DNA of 64,000 nt from Apostichopus japonicus (GCF_037975245.1 NC_092579.1:31386666-31450665); one strand, 5' to 3'. Shown: positions 22,003 through 35,000, counted from the stretch's first letter. Notes: generated from the letters alone by a model not told the origin. Numbers and translations: made by a program.

Positions 22003-25000
22003 TTACAAATTTAAGTCTTCTGGAGGTCTCTCTGGGAGCTGTTCCATGTTGGACACCATAGGTGGTTCTGTCGATAAAAGAGTATGAAAGAAAATTACTA
22101 GATAGGAATACACAAGCCATGTAGACGTAAGAACTCTGCATAAAGTGTAGATCATGCATGTTACATTTGAAGACTCAAATGAGTCAACGATAGCCAATAA
22201 TTTTAAGGGCAAAAACGGATTGCTTTGGGTGATAGGAGGGGGTGGGGGATTAACACTTTCTTGGTGGGAGGGAGTCAGAGCCACAGACAGAGATCTAAGA
22301 ACATTTAATGATTTCCCTAACTTATGTAATGTCAGAAATGTCAATTTTTTTAATTTTATTTATAACCCATCTACTAGTGAAATGTCTAGTATTGTTGTAT
22401 CAACTACAGTAGTTACAGAATATTATTATAAAATGTAAAAAAAAATGTAAAATTTTTTGATTGCAATAGATTTACAAGCTATATTACAATGGAAAGACAT
22501 GAAGGAAAAATTCATAAAAAAGATGACTTTAGAAACAAAGCTTAACAAACCTCAGTTAATTTGTTGTGAACGGTTGAAAAACAGCGTTATTAGGCCAGGC
22601 TGGATTTTTTTTGCCACTTTTAATTTGTAAGGGAACGACCCATTAATTTGCCGAGGTTCATCGGTTTAGAGTGACAAGACTATTTAGTCTAATACTTTAA
22701 CCATTTAGCTGAGTTCCTCAGATCCAGCACAAAATCACAAAAAAGATATTTACCTGTCTCAAATGACATGTTTACAGTGGTAGTACAAATTTGTCAACTT
22801 TTGGATAGATGGTGTCTAATTTTCTTTCAATGGGTGCAAGGGTGTTGTTGTTTTAATATCAAGTTTAAGGAACATGCTTTGGTTGAGTGAGTTATTAGAA
22901 TGTAAAGCAATGGGTTAACATTAACATTAAAGCCTGTTCTAGAAGAGCTGATAACATCATCAAGTTAGCCTTTAAAGGAACATACCGGAGGTTTAGCATA
23001 TTTTAACGGTAAATAGCTTGGAACTGGATCAGCAATTAACCTTGTTCTGGTGGACTACGACATTATTGTGTCTAAAATTCAGCCTACATTTGTCATTTAG
23101 GTAGATACTGAAGAAGTGACGGATATGAAGTCATGCTGTCGAGGAAGGAAACTTTCTTTTACAATTTTATTAATTCTTATTCTCATTTCATTATCTGACA
23201 ATAACACGGACGGAGAAATGTACTACATCTCAAACCTGCACATAATCAGAAAGCAAAGCCAGAATATTAAACTGGAGGGTGGAGTGGAGGCAATAAGTAA
23301 GTGTTTACTATTTTGAATACATGTGCTGAAAGTTTCTCCATTTTGTTTATCATTATATTGATGATAACACTAGAGTTTCTGTTAATGGAAAAAAAAAATG
23401 CCCAATATCTTTGCATTTGTGTAGCAAGTCAGTCAATTTCATAGCAAGATTTGCTCGGGTAAATGGAGCAACAGAGTTCGGAGTGGGTTTAGTGGTACTG
23501 GATATGTGTTTTGGTGGGGTTACAGACAAAATCTATTAAAGAGATGGGGAATCTAGGTCCCACCCCTGGCTGCATCCAAACAGCAAAATACTAAGTAACT
23601 AGGTGTTAATTTACACATAAATAACAGGTCTTTAATTGAGATGGAGAACAACACACAATAACTGCAATGTTCCTAAATATTCCACTAAAACCCGCCCCCC
23701 CCCCTCCCATCCTCCCAGACCAATTCTCTCCTAGTCTCATTACGTGTAGGGTTTCCAGAAAGATCTGATCTGACTCGGCGTTAATTTTGTTACAAACTTT
23801 TTCAAGAGTTTCCTCTAAATATATTTATATTTATATCTCTGGGATTATAGGGAAAGATTATCACTGCACAGAACAAAGCCTTATTTGTCAAAACAAACGT
23901 GACACAATGCGCATACAATTTAAGGGAAACCCCCCCCCAAAAAAAAAAATAATGCACAGTACCATATGGCAAAACTTATGGCAGGTATAATATTGTTTCC
24001 AATACACTAGTAACTGCACAGCTACTTTGATGATGGGTAAAAGAGCAATTTGCTTTGCGTGAATACTTATTCAGTTCTAGGAAAAAAGGAACGAGCTTGT
24101 TATCCTTACAATATTCACCCCCAAAAAATACTTTACACTAAATCTGAGGACGAAGTACATAAACTTGATGTATTCTTTATGTTATGTATTGCCTTATGTA
24201 TCACTTGAGTGACTCTGAATGGCACAAGCTAGATTGTACCTGACTTGAAGGTAGTAGCTTTATCCCTTTGTGTCCTGTATATTTGTCTTGTTTGTGTCTT
24301 GTTTTGTGTTATGTATTGTTTTGAGCAGTACATGGTATGCATTCATTTCAGAGTTGGAGAATATTCCTCACTTGACTCCCAGGGTTTGAAAGGTACAGTT
24401 GTACAAGACTGGCTGTGTCATTTGTGGGCGTGGTGTGTTGGTTATTATTGCTGTTGTGGTAAGACCCTGTGAGGGCACTAAGTTGTATTCAGGCTTGTTG
24501 AGAAGCTTAGCCTGCGAGGCCAACATTTTATATGCAAAAAAACATATATTACTTATTGTCACCACCTGAGTTAATTTGACCAGTAACCGGTTCTGTGTGG
24601 ATGTATCGTGGTGCCAGTCTGTACCTGGAGAACAAGTCAAAGCCCAGTGAAGTAAGTCACATTATTTATCCTTGTTAAGAACATGTGGGGACAGGTGAAC
24701 AGTGACATTTTGTTTATTGAAGTGTCACTGTTGTTGTGGGGGTTTGTATCCCGACCTAGGCAACTTTGGCTCTAGCCTAGGGGATATGTCAATAATACTT
24801 AGTAATATGTGTTACAAGATTATGCAATCAGGGATCACTTTAGAGAGGAGCATTGTGTCTTGGGGTATGGCATGATATTTCAGATACAGAGATTATGTTC
24901 TAGAATAATCCTGGCCATTGAAGCTGCCCTAGGGGTAGAGATAGTATGCATATAGTAAGTGTTGTATTGGAGCAGTTAGTGGGGGCATTATAGAATTGGG

Positions 25001-28000
25001 AGCCTTGTGATAATTTAGGACTTGGTGGTGGGTTTATGTAATTATTTATGTTGTTATGTGTTATGCGTTTTCAATATCCCAAAGGGAAATTCACATCTGC
25101 AGGAAGGTTCACTGTGGTTAGGGTTCGTCTTACAAATACCCTCGGGATAATTCCAGAGCATGTATTTAGACAAAATACTAGTTAACGTATTTTGTACCCT
25201 GCAGTTCTCGACAATCAGCGGAGCAAGAGAGACAAGGGGTGCTGGCCTAAAGAGAAAGTAGCCCAAAAGACGGGAGCTGGTGAAACAGTGACAGCGACCT
25301 GAAGGTTACCAAACTTTTGGATTGAAATTGTCATTTGAAGATGTGAAAAGAGATCAAGTTTCTTAATTTCTAGAATTTCCTAATGCTATAATTCAATCAT
25401 TCCCTAATTTGTGATTTATATGAAGGGTGTAATTTCATGATGGGGTGTTTCAGTCGGTAATTGTATCACTATATTTTTCTGTTCTATACACCCACATGTT
25501 CGAGTTCTATATGAACGGGTGTTTCAGTCGGTAATTGTATCACTATATTTTTCTGTTCTATACACCCACATGTCCGCGTTCTATATGAACGGGTGTTTCA
25601 GTCGGTAATTGTATCAATATATTTTTCTGTTCTATACACCCACATGTCAGAGTTCTTTATGGAGTCAAGTACCTAGCTGTTATCCTCGCCTAAATTAACA
25701 AAGTTAGCATCATTCCCGTGTTGGTCAGGGGAACAGTGACACTTTAACCTTCGGAAAATTCCACTCTCCTCAACTCTGTTGTACTCCATCGCCTTCGGTA
25801 AGACTGAATATTACTAAGTGATATTCCATCATGGTTAGGGATACTTCTTTCCGGGGGTGGGGTGGGGATGGCAGAGACAAAAAATTTAACAACTGCACTC
25901 ATTCAATACAAAAACTTGGCATCAATTCCATATAAGTTAGGTAACATTCTCGCTTGTGAACTACCATAAATAGAACATTTTCACCAAATTTAAACGTCCC
26001 TGATTTATGCTTGACATGATCCTGTTAAACGCGCTCGGGTTTATTTAGCAGCGAAGTAAATCTTTGTACGCAAGACCGACTCATTGGTTAGTTTTGAAAT
26101 TCATTCCAACTTTCTTCGCACATGACCATATCTGTGACCCGCTCGCAAACAATAGTCCTACAACCCACTGTCTCCAGCATACTGCTACCAATAATTTTAT
26201 ACAATGCGAGCATCATATCCATCTTGTACTCTCAACGTACCAAACCCAAAAGGAAGAAACTTGAAAATGTACCTGGCTCTTCCTCCTTCTGTATGGCTTT
26301 ATGAGACTGAACGACCCTTTGACCTAACATCTTGATCTCTGCTAACAGTCTCTTCACGGAATCCTCTGATTTTACTACGCTGTCCTTCAACGTCTAAGCA
26401 GAAAGAAGATGGATTAATAATCAATCATGCAAATATGGATTATTATACAACACCTAATTGTAGTCTGGTCATTTGATTGGTCAATTGCTTGTTGATTGCA
26501 TGCAAAATCCGCTCTATTCCACTCTATGAAATAGAACCATGAGTTATACTTTTTTGGTAGCACTTTTTCAATGGTAAGAGAGCAGAGAAACCTGTCTGTT
26601 CAAAACAATCGGTTGCATGAGTGCATTTTACCCGTCTTAATATAATATGTTGCATAAAACAAATAATGAATGGTTTCCATTCGTGCAATAGTGCAAATAT
26701 TTCATTCGTTGAAAAATGTAATTTGTTCCATTCAACTCTGCTGCGCCCGTTGAATGGAACATTCCATCTTTCAACTCATGAAATATTTGCACTATTGCAC
26801 TCATAACCATTCAATATTTGTATAATAATCAATCATGCAAATATGGATTAATAATCAATCACGCAAAGATGGATTAGTAATCAATCACGCAAAGATGCAT
26901 TAATAATCATCGTTGCTTACAGATTTCTCTTTTGTTATACAACCCACGGGGGAAATGAATTCCACCCCACCAAGATGGGGAATACTGTATTTCCACTTTC
27001 GTTAAATGACGTGTTAAATTTTTCCCCATAAGGTCTGTTCATACCACCGTCTCTTATGCTATTGTCGCGTAACAGAGCAGACGTCACTTACTCTTTTCGT
27101 TGGGATCTGGGTAGGAGTTGAAATTTAAGCGCCAATGAATGAGCTGGAGCTTGTGGATTAAACACCAAATGTTTCCTCCCCTACAGCAGTGGGTAGTTTC
27201 ACTCAACATTCTATTAAACATGAAATGTAGTGTAAGCAATGAAACTTGAAATTTTCAACATGTTACATGATGTTGCATGTTAGTCGCAATTTAACCTTGC
27301 ATCTCATGATATCAAACACTAACATGTTAGGACAGCCCTTGAACAAAGCAATTAAACATACATTAAAGTAACGAAACTATACTCAAATTGACAGTTGAAT
27401 GATCCATTAATTAATAGTTTTGTCATCTCACCTTCATTCTGCCATGGATTGCTTCATTAGTCATCTTAATTCCTTGCATACCTTGAAGGTAGCCATCTTT
27501 ATCAATCATATCTCTCCTGAAACTTGCCTAATAAACTCCCTTGTTATGGGATCTTAGCATCTATTAAGATTAAAACATAAGACAAGATGGCAATCTATGG
27601 TACTCATCTCTTTTATGATGGAATGGATCTACAATGAACTTTGACCTTGACCCTAAACAACTGCATAAGTTCTAATTTAAAATTTGTCTCATTATAGTCA
27701 ACATATCTGTGGTTTAATGACTTTTTCCAACATGCTGACAAGCAGAAAATGGCTACACTTTCTGGGTATTTGACCTTTCACCTATGACATTTAGACAATC
27801 ACCAAAGATCAAGTTTACAGTACATGGTCAGGCACCTACCCACCAAGTTTGAACCTGATCGGACTAACAGTCTAGGACACACTCTTTTGCACAATTTAGA
27901 CCAATTTTAACTTTAACTCAATTGACCCGTTAACTACAAGCCTAAACAGCTAAATCTGTCTTGTTTTAAACTTTGTCTCTTCATTCTCTACATATAATGT

Positions 28001-28993
28001 GGTTTAATGCCTTTGTCCAACAAGTTGGCATGCAGAAAATGGCTAAAAACTAATTTTTAGATTTCTTGACCTTCAACCTCTTTGACGTCATCAATCGCGC
28101 AGGCATGAGTTACCTGTAACATGGTCAGGCTCCCACCCACCAAGCTTGAACTCGACAGGACTTGGGGTCTAGGAGGAGTCTGCGACATACTTAATTTTGC
28201 TCACTCACTCACGCACACACGGACACGCACACTCACTCACTCACATTTTTGATGTGGAGTGAAGTACAATATCTCATCTCCCTATTCATTACATGAAGGG
28301 AGATGAGATCAAAACAAACTCAACACAAGGTTACAAACAGTTCTGCTTTACAGCAAGAAATAGATAGTGGTCTACTTTAAAATGCACTGTGCAGTTTTCA
28401 GTACAGTCAACTGTTTAGAGTGTAAATTTAAAAATCATATCGTTTAAGCAGCTTGTTTTAGCTGCCCACCCCTCCTCCACTCACCCCCACCCCAAATTGA
28501 CTTCTATTTACCTTCCCAATCCTTTACAACTTGAGATAGTTTAAAATATCGTTACCAAGATACAGTGTTACCTTTCAACCAGTTACATTTATGGTAAGTA
28601 AACATTCGGTTTGGGATTATCCAATAACTTGTCTCAATACATTGCATTTACTTTTCCCAGTCAGTTTCTTATTTTTGAATTGTTTTACAAAAGAATAAAA
28701 CATAGATAATATGTTGCCAGCTGACAAAACCTTGCTTAAAATAAAACATGTTTAGAGAGTGAAACTTACTTATGACTGGTTAAAATGTCCCTGTAACTAT
28801 CGCTACCACTGGACTCCGTGTTCAGAGATGAGCCATGCTTGTACTCGGACTGAGCCGTATCTCCTAAATTTTCTATAGCGACCTTTTGTTGGGAGAATAA
28901 ACTGCAGCGGAAGATGAAAGAAAAGAGAACCAACAATGTAGACAGACAGAGGGTGAAAGAAGAAACTAGAGCACCAATGGTGCAGAAGCTCAT
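22003..28993 (-). CDS. Unrecognised single-pass membrane protein with coiled coil (four exons)
   Basis: Four minus-strand exons join in frame with proper borders: 28770-28993 (ATG at 28993; donor GTAAGT), 27432-27516 (acceptor TTTCAG, donor GTGAGA), 26273-26393 (acceptor CTGCTTAG, donor GTACAT) and 22003-22067 (acceptor CGACAG, stop TAA). Split codons AA|G and G|AA match across introns. The 164-residue product has an N-terminal hydrophobic segment (residues about 6-29, LVSSFTLCLSTLLVLFSFIF) acting as signal-anchor or membrane helix. A tail with SEYKH and SDSYRDIL tyrosines follows, then a charged helical coiled coil (about 100-140, KSEDSVKRLLAEIKMLGQRV) and a Glu/Pro-rich end. The layout resembles CCDC107-type small anchored coiled-coil proteins, but I do not assign it. 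Introns are filled with repeats. Consistency of phase and splice sites makes a real gene likely. Confidence 0.6.
23101..23296 (+). CDS. Candidate N-terminal exon with signal peptide
   Basis: After an acceptor-like CATTTAG, ATG at 23125 opens 57 codons: MKSCCRGRKLSFTILLILIL, then ISLSDNNTDGEMYYI, ending GGVEAIS at a strong donor (AATAA|GTAAGT, GT at 23297). The basic start plus leucine/isoleucine core is a typical signal peptide, so the product would be secreted or membrane-bound. A possible next exon in phase is at 23851 (KDYHCTEQSLICQNK), unproven. It lies on the opposite strand inside intron 3 of the membrane gene. No family is recognised. Confidence 0.35.
25437..25660 (+). repeat. 74-bp tandem repeat, three copies
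   Basis: GGGTGTTTCAGTCGGTAATT starts at 25443, 25517 and 25591 (spacing 74), each unit ending in CTATACACCCACATGT. The copies are nearly identical. Confidence 0.85.
26443..26826. mobile_element. Palindromic MITE with TTATACAA ends
   Basis: Begins TTATACAA and ends TTTGTATAA. Its right half (26673-26812) is a near-perfect palindrome around 26743 (GCAATAGTGCAAATATTTCA pairs with its complement). It interrupts a short tandem repeat (GGATTAATAATCAATC) found on both sides at 26411 and 26825-26900. Confidence 0.6.
26826..26915 (+). repeat. 26-27 bp minisatellite
   Basis: Three to four copies of TAATCAATCACGCAAAGATG with small differences; one further copy lies left of the MITE at 26411-26440. Confidence 0.7.
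27640..28310 (+). repeat. Repeat with internal 300-bp duplication and terminal hairpin
   Basis: GTGGTTTAATG at 27709 and 28009 marks two copies of a unit of about 300 bp; CATGGTCAGG and CACCCACCAAG also recur. After a (CACT)n microsatellite the segment ends in a 12-bp perfect hairpin, ATCTCATCTCCC at 28271-28282 with its complement at 28298-28309. Such a terminal hairpin is seen in some DNA transposons, but no diagnostic ends were found. Confidence 0.55.
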
Positions 28994-29130
28994 TCCTTTT
29001 CGAGCTTAAAAATGTAGGGCCCACAAAACTTTATGGCCCACCAAATTTCAGGCCATTTTTCAGATTCCACCAATTTTGGGCCCATGAGGGATAACCCCCC
29101 CCCCCCCTCCCTCCGTTAGCAGAATCCTGG

Positions 29131-29152
29131 CCACACCACTGGCTATAATTCC
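29131..29152 (-). mobile_element. hAT-like terminus remnant
   Basis: The minus strand reads CAGTGGTGTGGCCAGGATTC followed by a purine/G-run, as in the CAGTGGCG-ended elements of this window. The partner end was not found. Confidence 0.3.
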
Positions 29153-29280
29153 TATTTTCCCCCTTTAAATCCTATTTTACCAACTCTCTCAAACAATACC
29201 ACTGACCTACCCTATTAAACTTTCTCCCCTCTACCTGAGCAGACCTGAAGCACACCTTGCCAACATTTTGGCTGGCTGCC

Positions 29281-30023
29281 TATGGCGGGCCATCAGTCTC
29301 AAATCATTGGAGATCGACTTATACCGATTTAAATCGACATATACCAGTTTCCTTCGACATATACCAGTTTCCTTCGACATATACCAGTTTCATTCTACAT
29401 ATCATTGATTTATTTTACTTATCATCGATTTAATTTGGAATATGTTAATGAGCTAAATCGATGATATGTCGATTTAAATAGGTATATGTCAATTTGAGAC
29501 GCTAGAAACTGGTATAAGTCCACGGAAATTGACTTCTACCGATTTAATTCGACATATCATCGATTTAAACTGGTAGATGTCGATTTAAATGGACATATCA
29601 TCGATTTATTTTACTTATCATCGATTTAAATCGATGATAAGTAAAATAAATCGATGATATGTAGAATAAATCGATGATATGTCGATTTAAATTGACATAT
29701 ACCAGTTTCATTCCACATATCATCGATTTAAATCGACATATACCAGTTTCCTTCGACATATCATCGATTTATTTTACTTATTATCGATTTAAATCGATGA
29801 TAAGTAAAATAAATCGATGATATGTAGAATGAAACTGGTATATGTCGATTTAAATCGATGATATGTAGAATGAAACTGGTATATGTCGATTTAAATCGAT
29901 GATATGTAGAATGAAACTGGTATAAGTCAAAGGAAACTGGTATATGTCGAAGGAAACTGGTATATGTCGATTTAAATCGGTATAAGTCGATCTCCAATGA
30001 TTTGAGACTGATGGCCCGCCATA
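29281..30023. mobile_element. Palindrome-packed transposable element 2 (CGATTTAAATCG units)
   Basis: Ends TATGGCGGGCCATCAGTCTC are exact inverted repeats for at least 45 bp and near-exact for over 120 bp, flanked by the 6-bp direct repeat GCTGCC on each side (29275-29280 and 30024-30029). The interior is made of CATATACCAGTTTC, ATCGATTTAAATCGAT and TTTACTTATCATCG units in both orientations, so the 743-bp element folds almost completely. No coding capacity. Same terminal hexamer and target size as element 1. Confidence 0.85.
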
Positions 30024-30279
30024 GCTGCCTACATACCTCAGGCTCAAAGACTTCTAAGAATCGGCAAGTGCTGATTGGTTGTAGGGCTCTCACGCTTACA
30101 GTTCAACAGTTAATAACAACTCCCAGTCCTGCTTTAATTCCACTAACAGCCTCTGCAGAGCTTAACCACAAATGTAAACAAACACTGCAGATACTGGGAG
30201 ACAAATTAAAGGAGCTTTGGCAAAAGGTGAAGGCTCAGATTTTTTTAAACAATGGGGATTAATTGTAATTAATTAACTT

Positions 30280-30910
30280 TTGACCAAAAATTATTAGGCA
30301 TCACCTTATTCATACACAATCCAACAATCATCAGTTCAACTTTGAATATGATCCATCAAAATCTTGAGGAGATTGAGATATTTGAAAATATTACAAAGAA
30401 TGACCCCCGATGACCCCCTAAATGACATTTGACCTCAATTTTCCAAACACTCCTCGTAACTCCTATCCCGAGGAACGTTGTGACCAAGTTTCACTATCAC
30501 TGGCCATACACTGTACGAACAGGAGCAATTTGAAATATTGGGCCGGGGCCCGGGACACAAAAGACCCCTAGTTGATCTTTGATCTGAAATTCATTACCAC
30601 CCTGAAGGTAAAACTTCCATAGTACTATCGTGACAAACCCTCAACATTGTACCATGGAATCTGTAGGAGAAGAAGCGTTTTGTGTATTTCCACAAAATGG
30701 CCCATTACGGCCCACAGGTGACCTTTGACCCCATATTTCGGACCATCTCTGATGGCCCTATACCCAATGGTCCTTGTGTCCAATTTTCATGAAATTCCAT
30801 CAAACGTTGTGCGAGTGGGAGCGGTTTTACCAATTGTTGACGGATAGAGTGATAGACGCCGCACTGTAACAATAGCTCACACCAGCATGCTGGTATGAGC
30901 TAAAAACCAA
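30280..30910 (+). repeat. Interspersed repeat ending in a palindromic hairpin
   Basis: Contains GACCTTTGACC-type phrases and ends GATAGACGCCGCACTG, then AGCTCACACCAGCATGCTGG...TGAGCT (30874-30901), a 28-bp near-perfect palindrome followed by AAAAA. This end is typical of a dispersed repeat, class uncertain. Confidence 0.55.
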
Positions 30911-32640
30911 ACACACTCAATGAATGTAAAAATATGTACGTCAGGAAGCAGGTGGATGGCAAAATACCTCTTGCGGTAATGAGCTTAAAAATCATCCATC
31001 ACTGATAGCAACAACTGCGGTATGCCTTTTAACCCTTTCAATGCCTTAGGTGCTCTCTTGATCATCCTACAACTTTATCATCAAAGTCAGGGCTCTAAGA
31101 TTGTCCAAAACTCCAGCAAAATTTGTGCCAAGAGCCAGTAAATATTGAGCAGCTGCAGGAAATGTTAAGGTTTTGATGTACAGTTTTCAAAAAACCACTG
31201 AAAAAAAAGTTGCTCTTAAAATTCTGTCAATTCTACCTGTTTTTTCTCACTCTGGAAACCATGCGCCTTGGTGCCTTTTCACAAGTGTATGTAAATAGCC
31301 TTGTTTTCCTACTAAAACTACAAAGTTGCCGTAGTGCCCCTGCTATCTCAATGAAAATCAAAGACAATTTCTAATTCTCTCCCTCGAAATAGTGGCTGTG
31401 CCCCTCCGGATTCTTAATGAGGGTACATTATAATAAGCTGGGTACTTAGGTAAAAACTGCAATTGCTGATTCAAGGCACCAAACTGCATTAAATAAAAGC
31501 TTTCAATATATAAATATCTCTGCATCCTACCCTGTTAGTTTCTGTTACAGCTTATTGTTGCTCCATTTACTGATACTGTTTATATAATAAACTACTTATT
31601 ATCGACTTTTGTTTTCCAAAATATTCTATTTTGATTATTCACGTGTGCAATTACTCCACTGTAATGTTCAACTACAGTAGTAGCAGTGTGGTCTAACAGT
31701 TGAATGTTAAATGGATTCCAGAGGGGTGAGAAAGGTAGGGATTTGGGACAGGTACAGTGACAGGACTCACATGAGTAAGGATTGGGGAGTACAACAAATA
31801 CAGCCCATCATATATGGAGGGACTACGCCTACCTGCGGAAAGAAATATGATGTTTGTCCCGACGAAGGACAGATTTATACTCTAAACTTGACAACTTAGG
31901 GAAAAGGGCAGTAGAACATTTGAAAGAGCTGTTTGCATTAGAAAATAAAGGAAAGTCTATGAAAACCTCCAAAATTCTGGAAGGATACAACAGCTCCTGA
32001 AACCCTACTTCTCTTGTCCCTTGCATCATTGTCCCTGCACCCCACCCCACCCCCCCTCTGTCCTTTCACTGCAAATCGCATGGATGCTTTCACTAAAATG
32101 CCGCTACTTCGGCCACGTACAGTAGCCGGATAGATTTATAACAATCGAGATATAACATCGAGTTATAAAAAAACAAACACCACCTTTGTTGTTCTACTCC
32201 ACCTTTTGACCTTTTGACATTAAGTATTCCCATATTGACATTAAAAAAAGATGCCTCCCAATAATAAAGTTGGTGTGATTGCCATCAGAAATGTTTGAAA
32301 GGATAATTTCTAATCAATATGGGGTGTTTTCAAGCCACAGCAGCGCAAAGTTTTGGTATTTTGGGGTCTAATCATTAAGTGTATTAAAACCATAAATTAC
32401 CAGCGTTTGTGAAAAGTACACTCTTGAGTCGGAAAATAAATGTGAGCAACCATTTCTTGTGAGATATGACGTGTCAAGTGTACCCAAAAAATATCAGTTT
32501 TTTTTTACTCATTAAGTAAGATAAAGAAAGTGCTGAGTATTAGTTCGGAAGTTCGGATTTAAGGATATCACTTTGACGTCTGCATGATTAGCAATACATA
32601 TTTCGATTTGGAATATTTTACTCACATTCACGGCATATCA
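30911..32640. other. No recognised feature
   Basis: AT-rich sequence with only short open frames. No repeat family shared with the rest of the window and no convincing exon pairs seen. Confidence 0.4.
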
Positions 32641-32642
32641 GC

Positions 32643-32945
32643 CAGTGGCGTAGGAAGGTACTTTTGAGTGGGGGGCTGAAGACGGATGGCTGGCCTGGGG
32701 GAGGGGTCTAAGGGGAGGGGGTGTCCCCCTCCCCTTTGGACTTTTTTTGCATTTCCAGGTGGCCTCAGATGCAATTTGGTGCAATATAGCACACTTCAAC
32801 CCACCCACTCCATTTTGTATATAATTTTGCATTTTCACCTGGCCTTAGATGCTATTTGGTGCTCTAAATGAGATTTTTTTCTCATTTGGAAATGAAAAAG
32901 GGGTTTTCTGACTTGCGAAGCGGGGGGGCGGAATGATACTTCCGC
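32643..32945. mobile_element. hAT-like repeat (CAGTGGCGTAGGAAGG end)
   Basis: Starts CAGTGGCGTAGGAAGGTAC, followed by a G-rich segment and two copies of a TGCATTT...CCTGGCCT-AGATGC unit (about 32750 and 32830). The right border, near TTCCGCCCCTCC, is uncertain and no target duplication was found. Confidence 0.4.
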
Positions 32946-33174
32946 CCCTCCACATTTTTCACGTGCTCTTGCATGCCTCGCATACCTCATTAATATGGAC
33001 GTTTCTTGTTTGCATTATTCATCAAAGTCAGTTAACCATAGCGATGCAGCCGTTGAAGATTTTACTGAAGGCTTTCGTATATGGAATGCAAAAAGGACCA
33101 CAGCAGCATATACTGCTACTAATGGCATGTACTTCTACTAATTTGAAGTGTACTAATTTGACATGTACTACTAC

Positions 33175-33260
33175 TAATTTGACATGTACTACTACTACTA
33201 CTACTACTACTAAAGTCATGTGTGCTACATCTAAATTGACACGTACTACTACTGATGTCA
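33175..33260 (+). repeat. ACT trinucleotide repeat
   Basis: (TAC)n/(ACT)n runs embedded in repeated AATTTGACATGTACT phrases, leading into the AT microsatellite. Confidence 0.8.
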
Positions 33261-33261
33261 A

Positions 33262-33650
<389 letters not shown>

Positions 33651-33679
33651 TGGAATAGCGACCCATACTTTATTACAGA

Positions 33680-35000
33680 TACAACATGAACTACTCGGGC
33701 AAGAACATTCCTTTGCCATCAACTAGAGAATACTTGAAAAGACTGCTAGAGATGACAGAGAAGCTGATAAATGGATGCGATGGAGAGCATTATTTATCCT
33801 GGCCGACACTGACACCGATGCGGAAACGAGTGACACCAGCCGTGACGAGGACAACACCGCCACCACCGATGCATACGGGCTAAAATCCAGATGCCCCCTT
33901 CCACAAATCCCGGAGTTGGTCTCATTCGAGTCCGATATGCTGGAAATGGTCGAGAACATTAAGTTCAAGGAAGTGATGGAGAAGTTCCTGTCCAACCTCA
34001 AGAAGGACATAGAAAACATCACACCCTCTAAAGAAATCTTCGTAGAGGCAGACAAAACCAGGAACATGTACAAGATGGACCCTGCCAAATATGGTGGGTT
34101 GCTAACTGTAAACATACCTCAGAAATACAAATATGCGGACCGCAACACCGCCACCGAAATAGACAATGAACACACAAGTCTAGCTGACAAATTAAAAATA
34201 GGTAACCGAATAAATAAAACTGGACCCAAAACGGCTTTCGTGACAATCAAGGACCACAAAGAAATTTTTCAAAATAACACAAAATGCAGGCTAATAAACA
34301 CAAAAAACCTGAAATGGGACGAGTGAGCAAGGTCATGCTGGACCACATAAATGAAAACATACCACAAGCGTACTGGAATGGATTAAAAATATACAGGAAA
34401 AGAGCAGTCTCACCTTTCTGGTCTTCGATATTGTTGATTTTTACCCTTCAATAAGCAAGGATCTCATACACAAATGTCTAGCATGGGCCAAAGCATACAC
34501 CAGAATCAGTGATACTGAATACAAGACTATCATGCACGCAAGGAGATCTCTCGATCACAAGGGCAAACGAGAAGAGAGACACAGTCAACCAATTCCACGT
34601 CTCAATGGCTGCATTTGACAAAGCGGAAGTTTGTAAATTGGTGGGACTATTCATTTTGAACCAACTGGAGAAAAACCCCGATATCACTGGTTTGGTTCTA
34701 AACAGGGACGATGGGCTAGCAGTAATGAGGTCATGCTCAGGCAGCAAAGCAGACAGAATACCAAAAGCCCTAATCAAGATCGTCCATACATGTGGACTAA
34801 AAATCACTGTCCAAACGATCTTGAAAACAGTCAACTTCCTTGACGTCACTTTGAACATGAATACCAGCCCTACAGAAAACCAAACAACGAACCAATCTAC
34901 ATAAGCCAACACTCGAACCACCCGCACGCAATACTAAAGAACATACCGCCAGCCATCGAAAGAACAGTCTCTGGTCTATCATCTAACCAGGATGCATTCA
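33680..35000 (+). pseudogene. Penelope-like reverse transcriptase
   Basis: The enzyme would copy element RNA into DNA. Recognisable blocks are ADKTRNMYKMDPAKY (about 34050), AFVTIKDHKEIFQNN and CRLINTKN (about 34235-34305), MGRVSKVMLDHINENI in a shifted frame, FDIVDFYPSIS with the first catalytic aspartate (about 34423), NRDDGLAV (about 34707) where family members usually have YRDDGL, VNFLDVTLNM, and ISQHSNHPHAILKNIP. A frameshift near 33772, shared with copy 2, another near 34305 and later stops break the frame. Confidence 0.85.

Noticed and set aside
22618-22735. tRNA-like sequence on the minus strand (CAGCTAAATGGTTAAAG)
   Set aside because: The A box deviates and no B box is found at the right distance.
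33723-34115. 130-codon minus-strand frame (and its twin at 36484-36876)
   Set aside because: Antisense shadows of the Penelope reverse transcriptase frame.
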